Origin: Stutzerimonas stutzeri
GTDB taxonomy: Bacteria > Pseudomonadota > Gammaproteobacteria > Pseudomonadales > Pseudomonadaceae
NCBI GenBank assembly: GCA_002387205.1
Contig: DGLA01000010.1
Coordinates: 496,438 to 560,437, forward strand
DNA length: 64,000 nucleotides
Reading direction: 5' to 3'
The stretch's first letter is position 1. Each line of letters begins with the position of its first letter. Of the stretch, positions 24,973 through 33,693 are shown piece after piece. The notes under the pieces were generated by a model. It worked only from the letters and a program-made list of their open reading frames with translations. It was not told where the DNA came from and ran no database searches. Both the position numbers and the translations under genes were made by a program.

Positions 24973-27900
24973 CTGCCGATTACGTTGAGTTGCATTGCCT
25001 GTCGAACTTCAGCTTTCAACGCGGCGCGTCCAGCGCACGAGAGCTGTTCGAACGTGCCGTACGCCTGGGTTACAGAGCCTTGGCAATCACCGACGAATGC
25101 ACGCTGGCCGGTATCGTCCGGGCCTGGCAGGCCTCGAAAGAGACCAGGCTACCTCTGATCATTGGTAGCGAGTTACAGATCAAGGGCGGCCCCAAGCTGG
25201 TTCTGCTGGCGGAAAACCTGGCGGGATACCAGGCGCTGTGCCGGATGATTACCCAAGCTCGCCGCCGTGCCGAAAAAGGCCACTATCGCCTATTACCCGA
25301 AGACCTTAGCGGGTCCTTGGACGGGTTGTTGGCCATCTGGCTGCCTCATCGTCCCGATGCGGAGGCCGAGGGCCGTTGGCTGCGCGAGCGGTTTGGTGGA
25401 CGCCTCTGGCTGGGCGTCGAACTGCATCGCGGGCCGGACGATCGGATGCGCCTCAGACAGTGGCTGGCCCTAGCCGCGCGCCTGGATCTGACCGCCGTGG
25501 CATGTGGCGATGTGCATATGCATGCCCGTGGACGGCGCGCCTTGCAGGATTGCATGACAGCTATCCGTCATCATCTGCCCATAGCCGAAGCCGGCCGTTA
25601 TCTGTTCCCCAACGGCGAACGCCATCTTCGCCAGCGCGAGGACCTGGCCCAGCTCTATCCGCCCGAACTGCTTGCCGAAACGCTGCGCATCGCCAGCCGG
25701 TGCCAGTTCGATCTTGGTCAACTGCAGTATCAATACCCACACGAACTCGTGCCCTTGGGTCACGACGCCACGAGCTGGTTGCGCAAGCTGGTCGAGGACG
25801 GTACTCGATGGCGCTGGCCTGAAGGGGTAAAGGAAAAGGCACGCGCTCAGATCGAGCACGAGCTGGAGCTGATCGCCGAGCTGCGCTACGAAAGCTACTT
25901 CCTCACCGTTCATGACATCGTCCGCTTCGCCCGCGAGCGCGGCATTCTCTGCCAGGGCCGGGGGTCTGCAGCCAATTCGTCGGTGTGTTTCGTACTGGGC
26001 ATCACCGAACTGGACCCAATGAGCAGCAAGCTTCTGTTCGAGCGCTTTCTGTCCCGCGAACGCAACGAGCCACCTGACATCGATGTGGATTTCGAGCACG
26101 ACCGCCGTGAAGAAGTCATCCAATATCTGTTTCGCCGCTATGGCCGCAATCGTGCTGCACTGACAGCCGTCGTCAGTACCTATCATGCAACGGGTGCACT
26201 GCGTGATGCCGCAAAGGCCCTTGCCCTGCCGCCCGACCAGATAAACGCATTGGCCAGCTGTTGCGGACGCTGGACTGATCGCCTGCCTGACGACGAGCGT
26301 CTGCGTGAAGCCGGCTTCGATCCCGGCAATCCGGCGCTGCGCAGGGTCCTGGTGCTCACTGGCGAACTGATCGGCTTTCCTCGTCACCTGTCCCAGCATC
26401 CTGGCGGCTTCGTCATCTCCGAGCATTCGCTGGAAACCCTTGTGCCCGTTGAGAACGCCAGCATGGCTGAGCGTACCGTGATTCAGTGGGATAAGGACGA
26501 CCTGGACCTTGTCGGCCTGCTCAAGGTGGATGTGCTCGCCCTCGGGATGCTCAGCGCGCTGCGCCGCTGCTTCGACCTGATCGAGCACTATCGCGGTACA
26601 CGCTGGAGCATCGCCACGCTGCCCAAGGAAGACCGAGCGACCTACGACATGATCAGCCGCGCCGATACCATTGGCGTGTTCCAGATCGAGTCGCGGGCAC
26701 AAATGGCCATGCTGCCGCGTCTTCGCCCGCAAACCTTCTATGACCTGGTCATACAGGTTGCGATTGTTCGCCCTGGCCCGATCCAGGGTGACATGGTTCA
26801 CCCCTACCTGCGGCGTCGTAACCATGAAGAACCGGTGGAATACCCGTCGGATGAATTGATACCCGTCTTCGAGCGCACCTTAGGTGTTCCACTGTTTCAG
26901 GAACAGATCATGGAGCTGGCGATCGTAGCCGCCGAATACACTGCGGACGAAGCCGATAAGCTGCGCCGCGCCATGGCCGCCTGGAAGCGTCATGGCAGCC
27001 TTGAGCCCCACCGTATACGCCTGAGCGAGCGCATGCTCGCCAGGGGGTATAAGCCGGATTTCGTTGCACGCATCTTTGAACAGATCAAGGGCTTTGGTAG
27101 CTACGGTTTCCCTGAATCCCATGCGGCCAGTTTCGCCTTGCTTACCTACGCAAGCTGCTGGCTGAAATGCCACGAGCCGGCTGCGTTTGCCTGTGCCCTG
27201 ATCAACAGCTGGCCGATGGGCTTCTACAACCCCGACCAGATTCTTCAGGACGCCCGCCGCCATAAGCTAGCGATTCGTCCCGTGGATGTCCGCTATAGCC
27301 ACTGGGATTGCACCTTGGAGCCGAGCGGCCACGAACAACCAGCGATTCGTCTCGGGCTTCGCCTGATACGCGGTTTTCGCGAGACGGACGCACGGCGCAT
27401 CGAAGCAGCGCGTCAGCTCCGTTCGTTCACCGATACCGAAGACCTGTGTCTGCGCGCCAGGCTTGATGCTCGCGCTAGAGAAGAACTGGCTGATTCCGGT
27501 GCAATACGCGGCCTCGCCGGGCATCGACACCGGGCACGCTGGGCAATGGCTGGCATTGAGCCACAGTTACCACTCTTTGCCGATCAGCCCACCAACCAGC
27601 AATCCCCGCCCCCCTTGCCGCTGCCCTCGGTTGGTGAAGAGCTGTTGATCGATTACGCCACCCTCGGCACCACCCTTGGCCCACACCCCTTGAGCCTCTT
27701 GCGAAACCAGCTGAAATCCCGTCACTGCCGCAGTTCTCGTGAACTGGGCGCTGTCGATCATGGCCGTCCCATCAGCGTCGCCGGCCTGGTTATCGGCCGG
27801 CAACGCCCACAAACCGCCAGTGGTGTCATCTTTGTCACGCTCGAAGACGAGTTCGGCATGATCAATGTCGTGGTCTGGCGCGACCTGGCCGAGCGGCAAC

Positions 27901-28046
27901 GACGTGTACTCATCCAGTCGCAGCTGCTGCGAGTCGATGGACATTTCGAATCATCCAGTGGCGTACGCCATATCATCGCCGGCCGCTTGAGTGATCTCAC
28001 ACCTATGCTGACCGGGCTGGATGTGCGCAGCCGAAACTTCCAATGA
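24969..28046 (+). CDS. dnaE2: Error-prone DNA polymerase DnaE2 (ImuC)
   Basis: 1025 residues from ATG 24969, which overlaps the imuB stop; an ATG at 24960 is also possible. An N-terminal PHP domain (ELHCLSNFSFQRGASSARELF) is followed by the C-family palm with catalytic Asp370 and Asp372 in PPDIDVDFEHDRREEV. Later segments include FPESHAASFALLTYASCWLKCHEPAAF and an OB-fold (ISVAGLVIGRQRPQTASGVIFVTLEDE). The length is shorter than replicative DnaE1, as usual for DnaE2. It carries out lesion bypass with ImuA and ImuB under LexA control. Confidence 0.96.
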   Translation: MTADYVELHCLSNFSFQRGASSARELFERAVRLGYRALAITDECTLAGIVRAWQASKETRLPLIIGSELQIKGGPKLVLLAENLAGYQALCRMITQARRRAEKGHYRLLPEDLSGSLDGLLAIWLPHRPDAEAEGRWLRERFGGRLWLGVELHRGPDDRMRLRQWLALAARLDLTAVACGDVHMHARGRRALQDCMTAIRHHLPIAEAGRYLFPNGERHLRQREDLAQLYPPELLAETLRIASRCQFDLGQLQYQYPHELVPLGHDATSWLRKLVEDGTRWRWPEGVKEKARAQIEHELELIAELRYESYFLTVHDIVRFARERGILCQGRGSAANSSVCFVLGITELDPMSSKLLFERFLSRERNEPPDIDVDFEHDRREEVIQYLFRRYGRNRAALTAVVSTYHATGALRDAAKALALPPDQINALASCCGRWTDRLPDDERLREAGFDPGNPALRRVLVLTGELIGFPRHLSQHPGGFVISEHSLETLVPVENASMAERTVIQWDKDDLDLVGLLKVDVLALGMLSALRRCFDLIEHYRGTRWSIATLPKEDRATYDMISRADTIGVFQIESRAQMAMLPRLRPQTFYDLVIQVAIVRPGPIQGDMVHPYLRRRNHEEPVEYPSDELIPVFERTLGVPLFQEQIMELAIVAAEYTADEADKLRRAMAAWKRHGSLEPHRIRLSERMLARGYKPDFVARIFEQIKGFGSYGFPESHAASFALLTYASCWLKCHEPAAFACALINSWPMGFYNPDQILQDARRHKLAIRPVDVRYSHWDCTLEPSGHEQPAIRLGLRLIRGFRETDARRIEAARQLRSFTDTEDLCLRARLDARAREELADSGAIRGLAGHRHRARWAMAGIEPQLPLFADQPTNQQSPPPLPLPSVGEELLIDYATLGTTLGPHPLSLLRNQLKSRHCRSSRELGAVDHGRPISVAGLVIGRQRPQTASGVIFVTLEDEFGMINVVVWRDLAERQRRVLIQSQLLRVDGHFESSSGVRHIIAGRLSDLTPMLTGLDVRSRNFQ

Positions 28047-28063
28047 AGCCGCGATTTTTACAA

Positions 28064-28100
28064 ATAAAAAAGCCTGATCATCACTGATCAGGCTTTTCAG
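28064..28100 (+). terminator. dnaE2 terminator
   Basis: AAGCCTGATCA-TCAC-TGATCAGGCTT (about 28070-28096) is an 11-bp stem with A and T tracts on its two sides. It ends the SOS operon and may also stop readthrough of the opposing tRNA-Pro gene. Confidence 0.9.
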
Positions 28101-28106
28101 TCTTTT

Positions 28107-28184
<78 letters not shown>

Positions 28185-28263
28185 CAAGCTTTCATTACCG
28201 CCGAAAGCGGATCGCACTATACATTAACTGACTGAATAGGTGAAAGTTTTTTGTACATCGAGT

Positions 28264-28620
28264 TTACTTCCGAAGCACATGAAGGACGTCTTCCAGCTCG
28301 GAAATCATTTGCCGGATCAGCTGCTTGTATTGTGTTGTGTCGTCCCGCGCTTCATCCCCGGACATCCGCTGACGGGCACCGCCAATGGTGAAACCCTGCT
28401 CATACAGAAGAGCGCGGATTTGACGAATCATCAGAACGTCCTGACGCTGGTAATACCTACGGTTGCCGCGGCGCTTGACCGGATTGAGCTGAGGAAATTC
28501 CTGCTCCCAATAACGCAGAACGTGCGGCTTTACCGCGCATAGCTCACTGACCTCACCGATCGTGAAGTAGCGTTTTCCAGGAATCGATGGAAGCTCGTCG
28601 TTATGGCTTGGTTCCAGCAT
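28264..28620 (-). CDS. MerR-family transcriptional regulator
   Basis: 118 residues from ATG 28620, overlapping the end of ihfA by 20 bases. The N-terminal MerR helix-turn-helix reads YFTIGEVSELCAVKPHVLRYWEQEF (about 19-43), followed by the NRRYYQRQDVLMIRQIRALL wing and helix. The short C-terminal tail has no metal-binding cysteine pair, so a classical metal sensor is unlikely. It is the PA2737-type gene conserved next to ihfA. Its ligand and target are unknown. Confidence 0.9.
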   Translation of the reverse strand: MLEPSHNDELPSIPGKRYFTIGEVSELCAVKPHVLRYWEQEFPQLNPVKRRGNRRYYQRQDVLMIRQIRALLYEQGFTIGGARQRMSGDEARDDTTQYKQLIRQMISELEDVLHVLRK

Positions 28621-28903
28621 AGGCTTCGACTCTGGCTTTTAGTTTTTGCCCTGGCCGGAATGTCACGACGCGCCGCGCCGTGATTGGGATTTCCTCGCCG
28701 GTTTTTGGATTTCGCCCAGGGCGCTGGCGCTTATCGCGCAGATCAAAGTTGCCAAAGCCTGACAACTTGACCTGCTCGTTGTGCTCGAGCGCCTGCCGAA
28801 TCTCTTCAAAAAAAAGCTCGACCAACTCCTTGGCTTCGCGCTTATTCAAGCCTAGCTCTTCATATAGACGTTCGGCCATCTCAGCTTTCGTCAGAGCCCC
28901 CAT
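28601..28903 (-). CDS. ihfA: Integration host factor subunit alpha
   Basis: 100 residues. It is one half of the IHF heterodimer that bends DNA at replication, recombination and sigma-54 promoters. The DNA-binding beta-arm region RPGRNPKTGEEIPITARRVVTF carries the conserved intercalating proline. It follows pheT by three bases, the usual order in gamma-proteobacteria. The beta subunit gene, usually after rpsA, is not in this window. Confidence 0.98.
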   Translation of the reverse strand: MGALTKAEMAERLYEELGLNKREAKELVELFFEEIRQALEHNEQVKLSGFGNFDLRDKRQRPGRNPKTGEEIPITARRVVTFRPGQKLKARVEAYAGTKP

Positions 28904-28906
28904 ACG

Positions 28907-31285
28907 CTATTTCCTTAACGTGGCATTGAACCTTTCTTCCAGGGAGGAGAGGATTTGCTGCATCGCACCACTCACCTCATCGTCGTTTAGAGTGCGCGAA
29001 GGGTGTTGCCAGGTCAAGCCGACTGCCACACTTTTGCTAAGCGGATCAATACCTTTACCCTGATAGACATCAAATAGCTTGAGGTCTGTCAGGTTTTCAC
29101 CGGCGGCATCACGTATGCATCTAAGCACGGCATCAGCCGAAACCTCACGCGCCACTATGATAGCCAGATCGCGGCGTACCTCGGGGAAACGGGACAGCTC
29201 ACTGAAACGCGGTAACCGGCCTTCCCTGATTACGTCTACCAGTAGCTCGAACAGATAGACAGGCTGATCGATGCCCAGCGTAGCGGCAAGCTCTGGATGA
29301 AGGCTGCCGATGTAGCCAACCAGGCGCCCTTCCCTTTCGACCCGAGCTGTCTGCCCGGGATGCAGAGCCGGATGCTCGGCAGCGACAAAGCCAAACGCAG
29401 CGGCATCACCTGCATATCCGAGCAGGGCTTCGACGTCGGCTTTGATGTCATAGAAGTCTGCCGCTGCTCGTTCGTTGCCCCAGGCTTCTGGCAGACGGCT
29501 TCCGGTGATCGCTCCCGCCAGCATGGACTCCTGCTTCAAGTCGCCAAGCTGACCGACGAAACGCAATCCGCTTTCGAACAAGCGCACGCGCGTCTGCTGG
29601 CGATTAAGGTTGTACTGCAACGCCTTGATCAACCCCGGCCAGAGCGTTGCGCGCATGGCCGCCATGTCCGAAGAGATCGGATTGGCCAGCTGCAGCGGCT
29701 CGACACCCGGGCTGAACAGCTCGAACCATTTAGGATCGATGAAGCTGTAGGTAATCGCTTCCTGGTAACCACGAGCCACCAGCAAGCGACGCAAAGCCGG
29801 CAAATCGGCGCGGGATTCGGGTTTGGCCTCTGGAGCCAGGCGCGCCTGCGGATAACGCACCGGCAAACGGTCGTAACCATACAAGCGACCAAGTTCTTCG
29901 ATCAGATCGACCTCGAGGCTGATGTCGAATCGGTGACTAGGCACACTGACTTCCCAGGAGTTGTCGCTCAGCGACACCACACCCAGGCCCAGTGCTGACA
30001 ACAGCGAGACGACCTGCTCGCCCACCATGCTCAACCCTAGCATCTGCTCGATTCGATCCTTGCGCAGCAGGATCGGTGCAGTGCTGGGAAGACTGGCTTC
30101 GCTGACGGCTTCAATCACGGGGCCGGCGCTGCCTCCGACAATTTCCAGCAGCAGTGCAGTGGCTCGCTCCATGGCGCGACGGGCCAGCTGAGAATCCACC
30201 CCACGCTCGTAGCGATGCGATGCATCGGTGTGCAGGCCATAGGAGCGCGCCTTGCCGGCAAGGCTGATGGTGTCGAAGAAGGCACTTTCCAGAAACAAAT
30301 CCTGGGTCGTGGCACTGACCCCGCTATGCTCCCCACCCATCACACCCGCTATTGCGAGGGCACGCTGATGGTCTGCAATGACCAGCGTGTCATTGCGCAG
30401 GGTCACTTCCTGACCGTCGAGCAAGACGAGCTTTTCCTGCTCATCAGCCATCCGAACCCTGATGCCGCCATTGATCTCGGCAAGATCGAAGGCGTGCAAT
30501 GGCTGCCCCAGCTCGAGCATCACATAGTTGGTGATATCCACCACCGCATCGATGCTGCGAATGTCAGAGCGACGCAGACGCTCGACCATCCACAGCGGTG
30601 TCGGCCGCGATAGGTCGACATTGCGGATCACCCGCCCCAGGTACCGCGGACAGGCTTTTTCCGCCAACACCTGGACCGGACGCACCTCGTCGTGACCCGC
30701 CAAAACCGGAGCGATGTCGACGGGAGCAACTGTCGCGCCGTAGATTGCCCCCACCTCACGCGCAAGACCGGCAATGGAAAGGCAATCACCACGATTGGGG
30801 GTCAGACCGATCTCGATGCTCGCGTCATCCAGGCCAAGATATGCTCTCAAGTCGCTGCCAATCGGGGCATCGCCCGCCAGCTCCATCAAACCGCTGTCAT
30901 CGGAACCGATCTGCAGCTCGGTTTCGGAGCAAAGCATGCCGTTGGACTCGATGCCGCGCAGCTTCGCTTTCTTGATTTTGAAATCGCCGGGCAGCTTGGC
31001 GCCAATCTTGGCGAAAGGAATCCTCAGTCCAGGGCGCACATTGGGCGCACCGCAGACCACCTGAAAAGACTCGTTGCCGTCGCTGACCTGACACACCCGC
31101 AATTTATCCGCGTCGGGATGCTGCTCCGTGCTCAGCACCTCTCCCACAACCACACCAGTGAACTCACCGGCAACTGGGGTCACCGCGTCCACTTCGAGAC
31201 CTACCATTGATAGACGCGCTACCAAGTCGTCACGGGAAACCTGCGGGTTGACCCACGTACGCAACCACTGCTCGCTGAATTTCAT
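28907..31285 (-). CDS. pheT: Phenylalanyl-tRNA synthetase beta chain
   Basis: 792 residues, full length. Recognisable parts in order are an N-terminal tRNA-binding/EMAP-like fold (about 40-150, with CGAPNVRPG), the B3/B4 editing region (about 215-370), the B5 domain and a catalytic-like core. A C-terminal anticodon-binding domain with FDVYQGKGIDPLSKSVAVGL ends the protein. It forms an alpha2-beta2 enzyme with PheS. Start 31285 (MKFSEQWLRTWVNP) has AGGAG upstream. It lies 37 bp after pheS. Confidence 0.98.
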   Translation of the reverse strand: MKFSEQWLRTWVNPQVSRDDLVARLSMVGLEVDAVTPVAGEFTGVVVGEVLSTEQHPDADKLRVCQVSDGNESFQVVCGAPNVRPGLRIPFAKIGAKLPGDFKIKKAKLRGIESNGMLCSETELQIGSDDSGLMELAGDAPIGSDLRAYLGLDDASIEIGLTPNRGDCLSIAGLAREVGAIYGATVAPVDIAPVLAGHDEVRPVQVLAEKACPRYLGRVIRNVDLSRPTPLWMVERLRRSDIRSIDAVVDITNYVMLELGQPLHAFDLAEINGGIRVRMADEQEKLVLLDGQEVTLRNDTLVIADHQRALAIAGVMGGEHSGVSATTQDLFLESAFFDTISLAGKARSYGLHTDASHRYERGVDSQLARRAMERATALLLEIVGGSAGPVIEAVSEASLPSTAPILLRKDRIEQMLGLSMVGEQVVSLLSALGLGVVSLSDNSWEVSVPSHRFDISLEVDLIEELGRLYGYDRLPVRYPQARLAPEAKPESRADLPALRRLLVARGYQEAITYSFIDPKWFELFSPGVEPLQLANPISSDMAAMRATLWPGLIKALQYNLNRQQTRVRLFESGLRFVGQLGDLKQESMLAGAITGSRLPEAWGNERAAADFYDIKADVEALLGYAGDAAAFGFVAAEHPALHPGQTARVEREGRLVGYIGSLHPELAATLGIDQPVYLFELLVDVIREGRLPRFSELSRFPEVRRDLAIIVAREVSADAVLRCIRDAAGENLTDLKLFDVYQGKGIDPLSKSVAVGLTWQHPSRTLNDDEVSGAMQQILSSLEERFNATLRK

Positions 31286-31322
31286 CCTGCTCTCCTAAGA
31301 ATTCTCTGAATGGACTTGGGAC

Positions 31323-32339
31323 CTAGCGAAATTGCGCCAGGAACCTCAGGTCGTTATCGAAGAACAGGCGTAAGTCGTTGACGCCATAACGCAACATGGC
31401 AAGCCGTTCGGCGCCCATGCCGAAAGCGAAGCCCTGATAGCGCTCCGGATCGATGCCGGACATGCGCAGTACGTTCGGATGCACCATCCCGCAGCCCATC
31501 ACCTCAAGCCAGCCGGTCTGCTTGCAGACGCGACAGCCCTTCCCGCTGCACATAACGCACTGCATGTCCACTTCCGCAGACGGCTCGGTGAATGGAAAGA
31601 ACGATGGTCGGAACCGAACACCTAATGGCTTTTCGAAGAAAACGCGCAGGAACTGCTCGATCGTGCCCTTCAGGTCCGCGAAGCTGATGTCCTCGTCCAC
31701 CAGCAAGCCTTCGACCTGGTGAAACATGGGCGAGTGCGTTATGTCCGAATCGCAACGATAGACGCGCCCAGGGCAAACGATCCGGATTGGCGGCTGCTGC
31801 GATTCCATCGTCCGCACCTGAACCGGTGAGGTGTGGGTACGCAAGAGCATGTTGGCATTGAAATAAAAGGTATCGTGCATCGCCCGAGCCGGGTGGTGGC
31901 CAGGGATATTGAGCGCTTCGAAGTTATGGTAATCATCCTCAACCTCCGGCCCTTCCGCTACCCTGTAGCCAATATGGCTGAAGAACTGCTCGATTCGTTC
32001 GAGCGTACGCGTTACAGGGTGCAGACCGCCTGAAGCCTCGCCACGGCCGGGCAAGGTTACGTCGATGCGCTCCGCAGCCAATTTAGCAGCCAAGGCTTCC
32101 TGTTCGAGCTGGGCTTTCTTGACGCCCAGGGCTTCCTGAACCTTACCCTTCGCTGCATTGATCATGGCCCCTGCCTGTGGGCGCTCTTCGGCTGAAAGCT
32201 TACCCAGGGTCTGCATGAGGAGTGTCAGCTCTCCCTTCTTACCCAGATATTGAACGCGGAGCTGCTCGAGAGCGTTGGTGTCTTGACTATGTTGCACCGC
32301 CTCGAGCGCTTGCCAGACCAGTGCATCCAGGTTTTCCAT
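31323..32339 (-). CDS. pheS: Phenylalanyl-tRNA synthetase alpha chain
   Basis: 338 residues from ATG 32339 (MENLDALVWQALEAV), with GGAGG nine bases upstream. The longer frame to 32447 crosses the leader and is rejected. The N-terminal coiled coil of about 1-90 contacts tRNA. Class II motifs follow: FHQVEGLLVDEDISFADLKG (motif 2 region) and GCGMVHPNVLRMSGIDPERYQGFAFGMGAERLAMLRYG (motif 3). Confidence 0.98.
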   Translation of the reverse strand: MENLDALVWQALEAVQHSQDTNALEQLRVQYLGKKGELTLLMQTLGKLSAEERPQAGAMINAAKGKVQEALGVKKAQLEQEALAAKLAAERIDVTLPGRGEASGGLHPVTRTLERIEQFFSHIGYRVAEGPEVEDDYHNFEALNIPGHHPARAMHDTFYFNANMLLRTHTSPVQVRTMESQQPPIRIVCPGRVYRCDSDITHSPMFHQVEGLLVDEDISFADLKGTIEQFLRVFFEKPLGVRFRPSFFPFTEPSAEVDMQCVMCSGKGCRVCKQTGWLEVMGCGMVHPNVLRMSGIDPERYQGFAFGMGAERLAMLRYGVNDLRLFFDNDLRFLAQFR

Positions 32340-32431
32340 GTACAACCTCCAGAGGTTCTTGCAGAACCGCACCCGGCGCCGATATCGAGTTGCCAAGATG
32401 CTTTTTTGCAAATGCCCCTTCAAATACGAAA

Positions 32432-32460
32432 TAGGGGAAGAGCACAAGGCTCTTCCCCTA
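32432..32460 (-). terminator. rplT terminator or pheST attenuator
   Basis: TAGGGGAAGAG pairs with CTCTTCCCCTA (32432-32442 with 32450-32460), an 11-bp stem in the 163-bp gap between rplT and pheS. On the minus strand only a mixed T-rich stretch follows, so readthrough is likely. No pheM-like leader peptide is visible. Confidence 0.7.
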
Positions 32461-32501
32461 TCAGTGTCACTACGAATCCGAAGACCCGATTGTCGATGGG
32501 C

Positions 32502-32858
32502 TTAGGCTAGAGAAGCTTTGGCTTTTTCGACAATTGCAGCAAAAGCTGCTTTTTCGTTCACTGCCAGCTCGGCCAGAACCTTACGGTCGATCTCGATGGC
32601 TGCTTTTTTCAGGCCAGCGATGAAACGGCTGTAGGACAGACCGTTTACACGCGCACCGGCGTTGATACGAGCGATCCACAGAGCGCGGAACTGACGCTTC
32701 CGCTGACGGCGGTCACGGTAGGCATACTGGCCAGCCTTGATCACCGCCTGCTTGGCAACACGGAACACACGCGAACGAGCGCCGTAATAGCCTTTGGCGA
32801 GTTTCAGAATTTTCTTGTGACGGCGACGAGCGACGACGCCACGCTTAACACGAGCCAT
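32502..32858 (-). CDS. rplT: 50S ribosomal protein L20
   Basis: 118 residues. The basic helical N-terminus MARVKRGVVARRRHKKILKLAKGYYGARSRVFR is the L20 signature region that threads into 23S rRNA. It is an early assembly protein and, in other bacteria, the autoregulator of the infC-rpmI-rplT unit. It follows rpmI by 27 bp. Confidence 0.98.
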   Translation of the reverse strand: MARVKRGVVARRRHKKILKLAKGYYGARSRVFRVAKQAVIKAGQYAYRDRRQRKRQFRALWIARINAGARVNGLSYSRFIAGLKKAAIEIDRKVLAELAVNEKAAFAAIVEKAKASLA

Positions 32859-32885
32859 GAGTTATTCCTCTGAGTCTTGACCGAA

Positions 32886-33080
32886 TTAACGAACGCGCAG
32901 CATGCGCTCTACTTTTGCGTTGTCAGACGGGTGCATCAGAGATGTACCACGCAGCTGACGCTTACGCTTGGTAGACATTTTGGTCAGGATGTGGCTCTTG
33001 AAAGCGTGCTTGTGCTTGTAGCCATTCGCCGTCTTTTTGAAGCGCTTCGCAGCGCCACTTTTAGTCTTCATCTTTGGCAT
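32886..33080 (-). CDS. rpmI: 50S ribosomal protein L35
   Basis: 64 residues, MPKMKTKSGAAKRFKKTANG, very basic, full length for the family. It sits between infC and rplT as in almost all bacteria. Confidence 0.98.
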   Translation of the reverse strand: MPKMKTKSGAAKRFKKTANGYKHKHAFKSHILTKMSTKRKRQLRGTSLMHPSDNAKVERMLRVR

Positions 33081-33112
33081 GTTCGGTACTCCACAGTGTG
33101 GGTGATTTCAAA

Positions 33113-33145
33113 TAACCGCAAGGCCTGCCAGTGCCCTGGTGGTTA
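33113..33145 (-). promoter_or_regulatory. Stem-loop between infC stop and rpmI
   Basis: The sequence starting at the infC stop codon, TAACC-ACCAGGG, can pair with CCTTGC-GGTTA, giving a stem of about ten pairs with wobble, followed by a weak T stretch. It could take part in L20-type autogenous control or protect infC mRNA. The structure is by eye only. Confidence 0.45.
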
Positions 33146-33688
33146 CTTTTTCTTCTTGGGAGCGATGACCATGATCAGCTGGCGTCCTTCCATCTTTGGA
33201 TGCTGTTCGACCGAACCGTATTCAGCCAGATCACCTTCGACCCGCTTCAACAGTTCCATCCCCAGCTCCTGATGCGCCATCTCACGACCGCGGAATCTCA
33301 ACGAAACCTTGGCCCTGTCCCCGTCACTCAGGAAACGTACCAGATTGCGTAGCTTGACCTGGTAGTCGCCCTCTTCCGTCCCTGGACGAAACTTTACTTC
33401 TTTAACCTGAATCTGCTTCTGGTTCTTCTTCGCTGCAGCGACCTGCTTCTTCTTTTCAAAGAGGTGCTTGCCGTAATCCATGATCCGGCATACCGGAGGA
33501 ACCGCGTCGGCGGAAATTTCCACCAGATCCAACTTGGCTTCTTCAGCTATACGAAGCGCTTCATCAATCGAGACGATGCCAACCTGCTCGCCATCAGCAC
33601 CAATCAAACGGACCTCACGAGCCGAGATATTCTCGTTGATCGGGGCCTTGGGTGCAGCTCGTTTATCCTGTCTCATTTCACGCTTAAT
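33143..33688 (-). CDS. infC: Translation initiation factor IF-3 (probable ATT start)
   Basis: IF-3 keeps 30S subunits free and checks the start codon. The conserved N-terminal domain includes PINENISAREVRLIGADGEQVGIVSIDEAL, followed by the linker KKKQVAAAKKNQKQIQ and the C-terminal domain ending PKKKK. An ATG at 33694 overlaps the thrS stop (TAATG), but GGAG lies only two bases before it. The ATT at 33688 is eight bases from the same GGAG. An ATT start is typical of infC and underlies its autoregulation, so I place the start there (181 residues). Confidence 0.9.
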   Translation of the reverse strand: MKREMRQDKRAAPKAPINENISAREVRLIGADGEQVGIVSIDEALRIAEEAKLDLVEISADAVPPVCRIMDYGKHLFEKKKQVAAAKKNQKQIQVKEVKFRPGTEEGDYQVKLRNLVRFLSDGDRAKVSLRFRGREMAHQELGMELLKRVEGDLAEYGSVEQHPKMEGRQLIMVIAPKKKK

Positions 33689-33693
33689 AGTCA

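Noticed and set aside
25470..26825. 451-codon minus-strand frame opposite dnaE2
   Set aside because: Antisense shadow of a conserved polymerase core. The composition reflects the opposite strand codons.
32340..32501. pheM-like attenuation peptide before pheS
   Set aside because: The gap between rplT and pheS has no ATG-led short frame with clustered Phe codons, only a hairpin.
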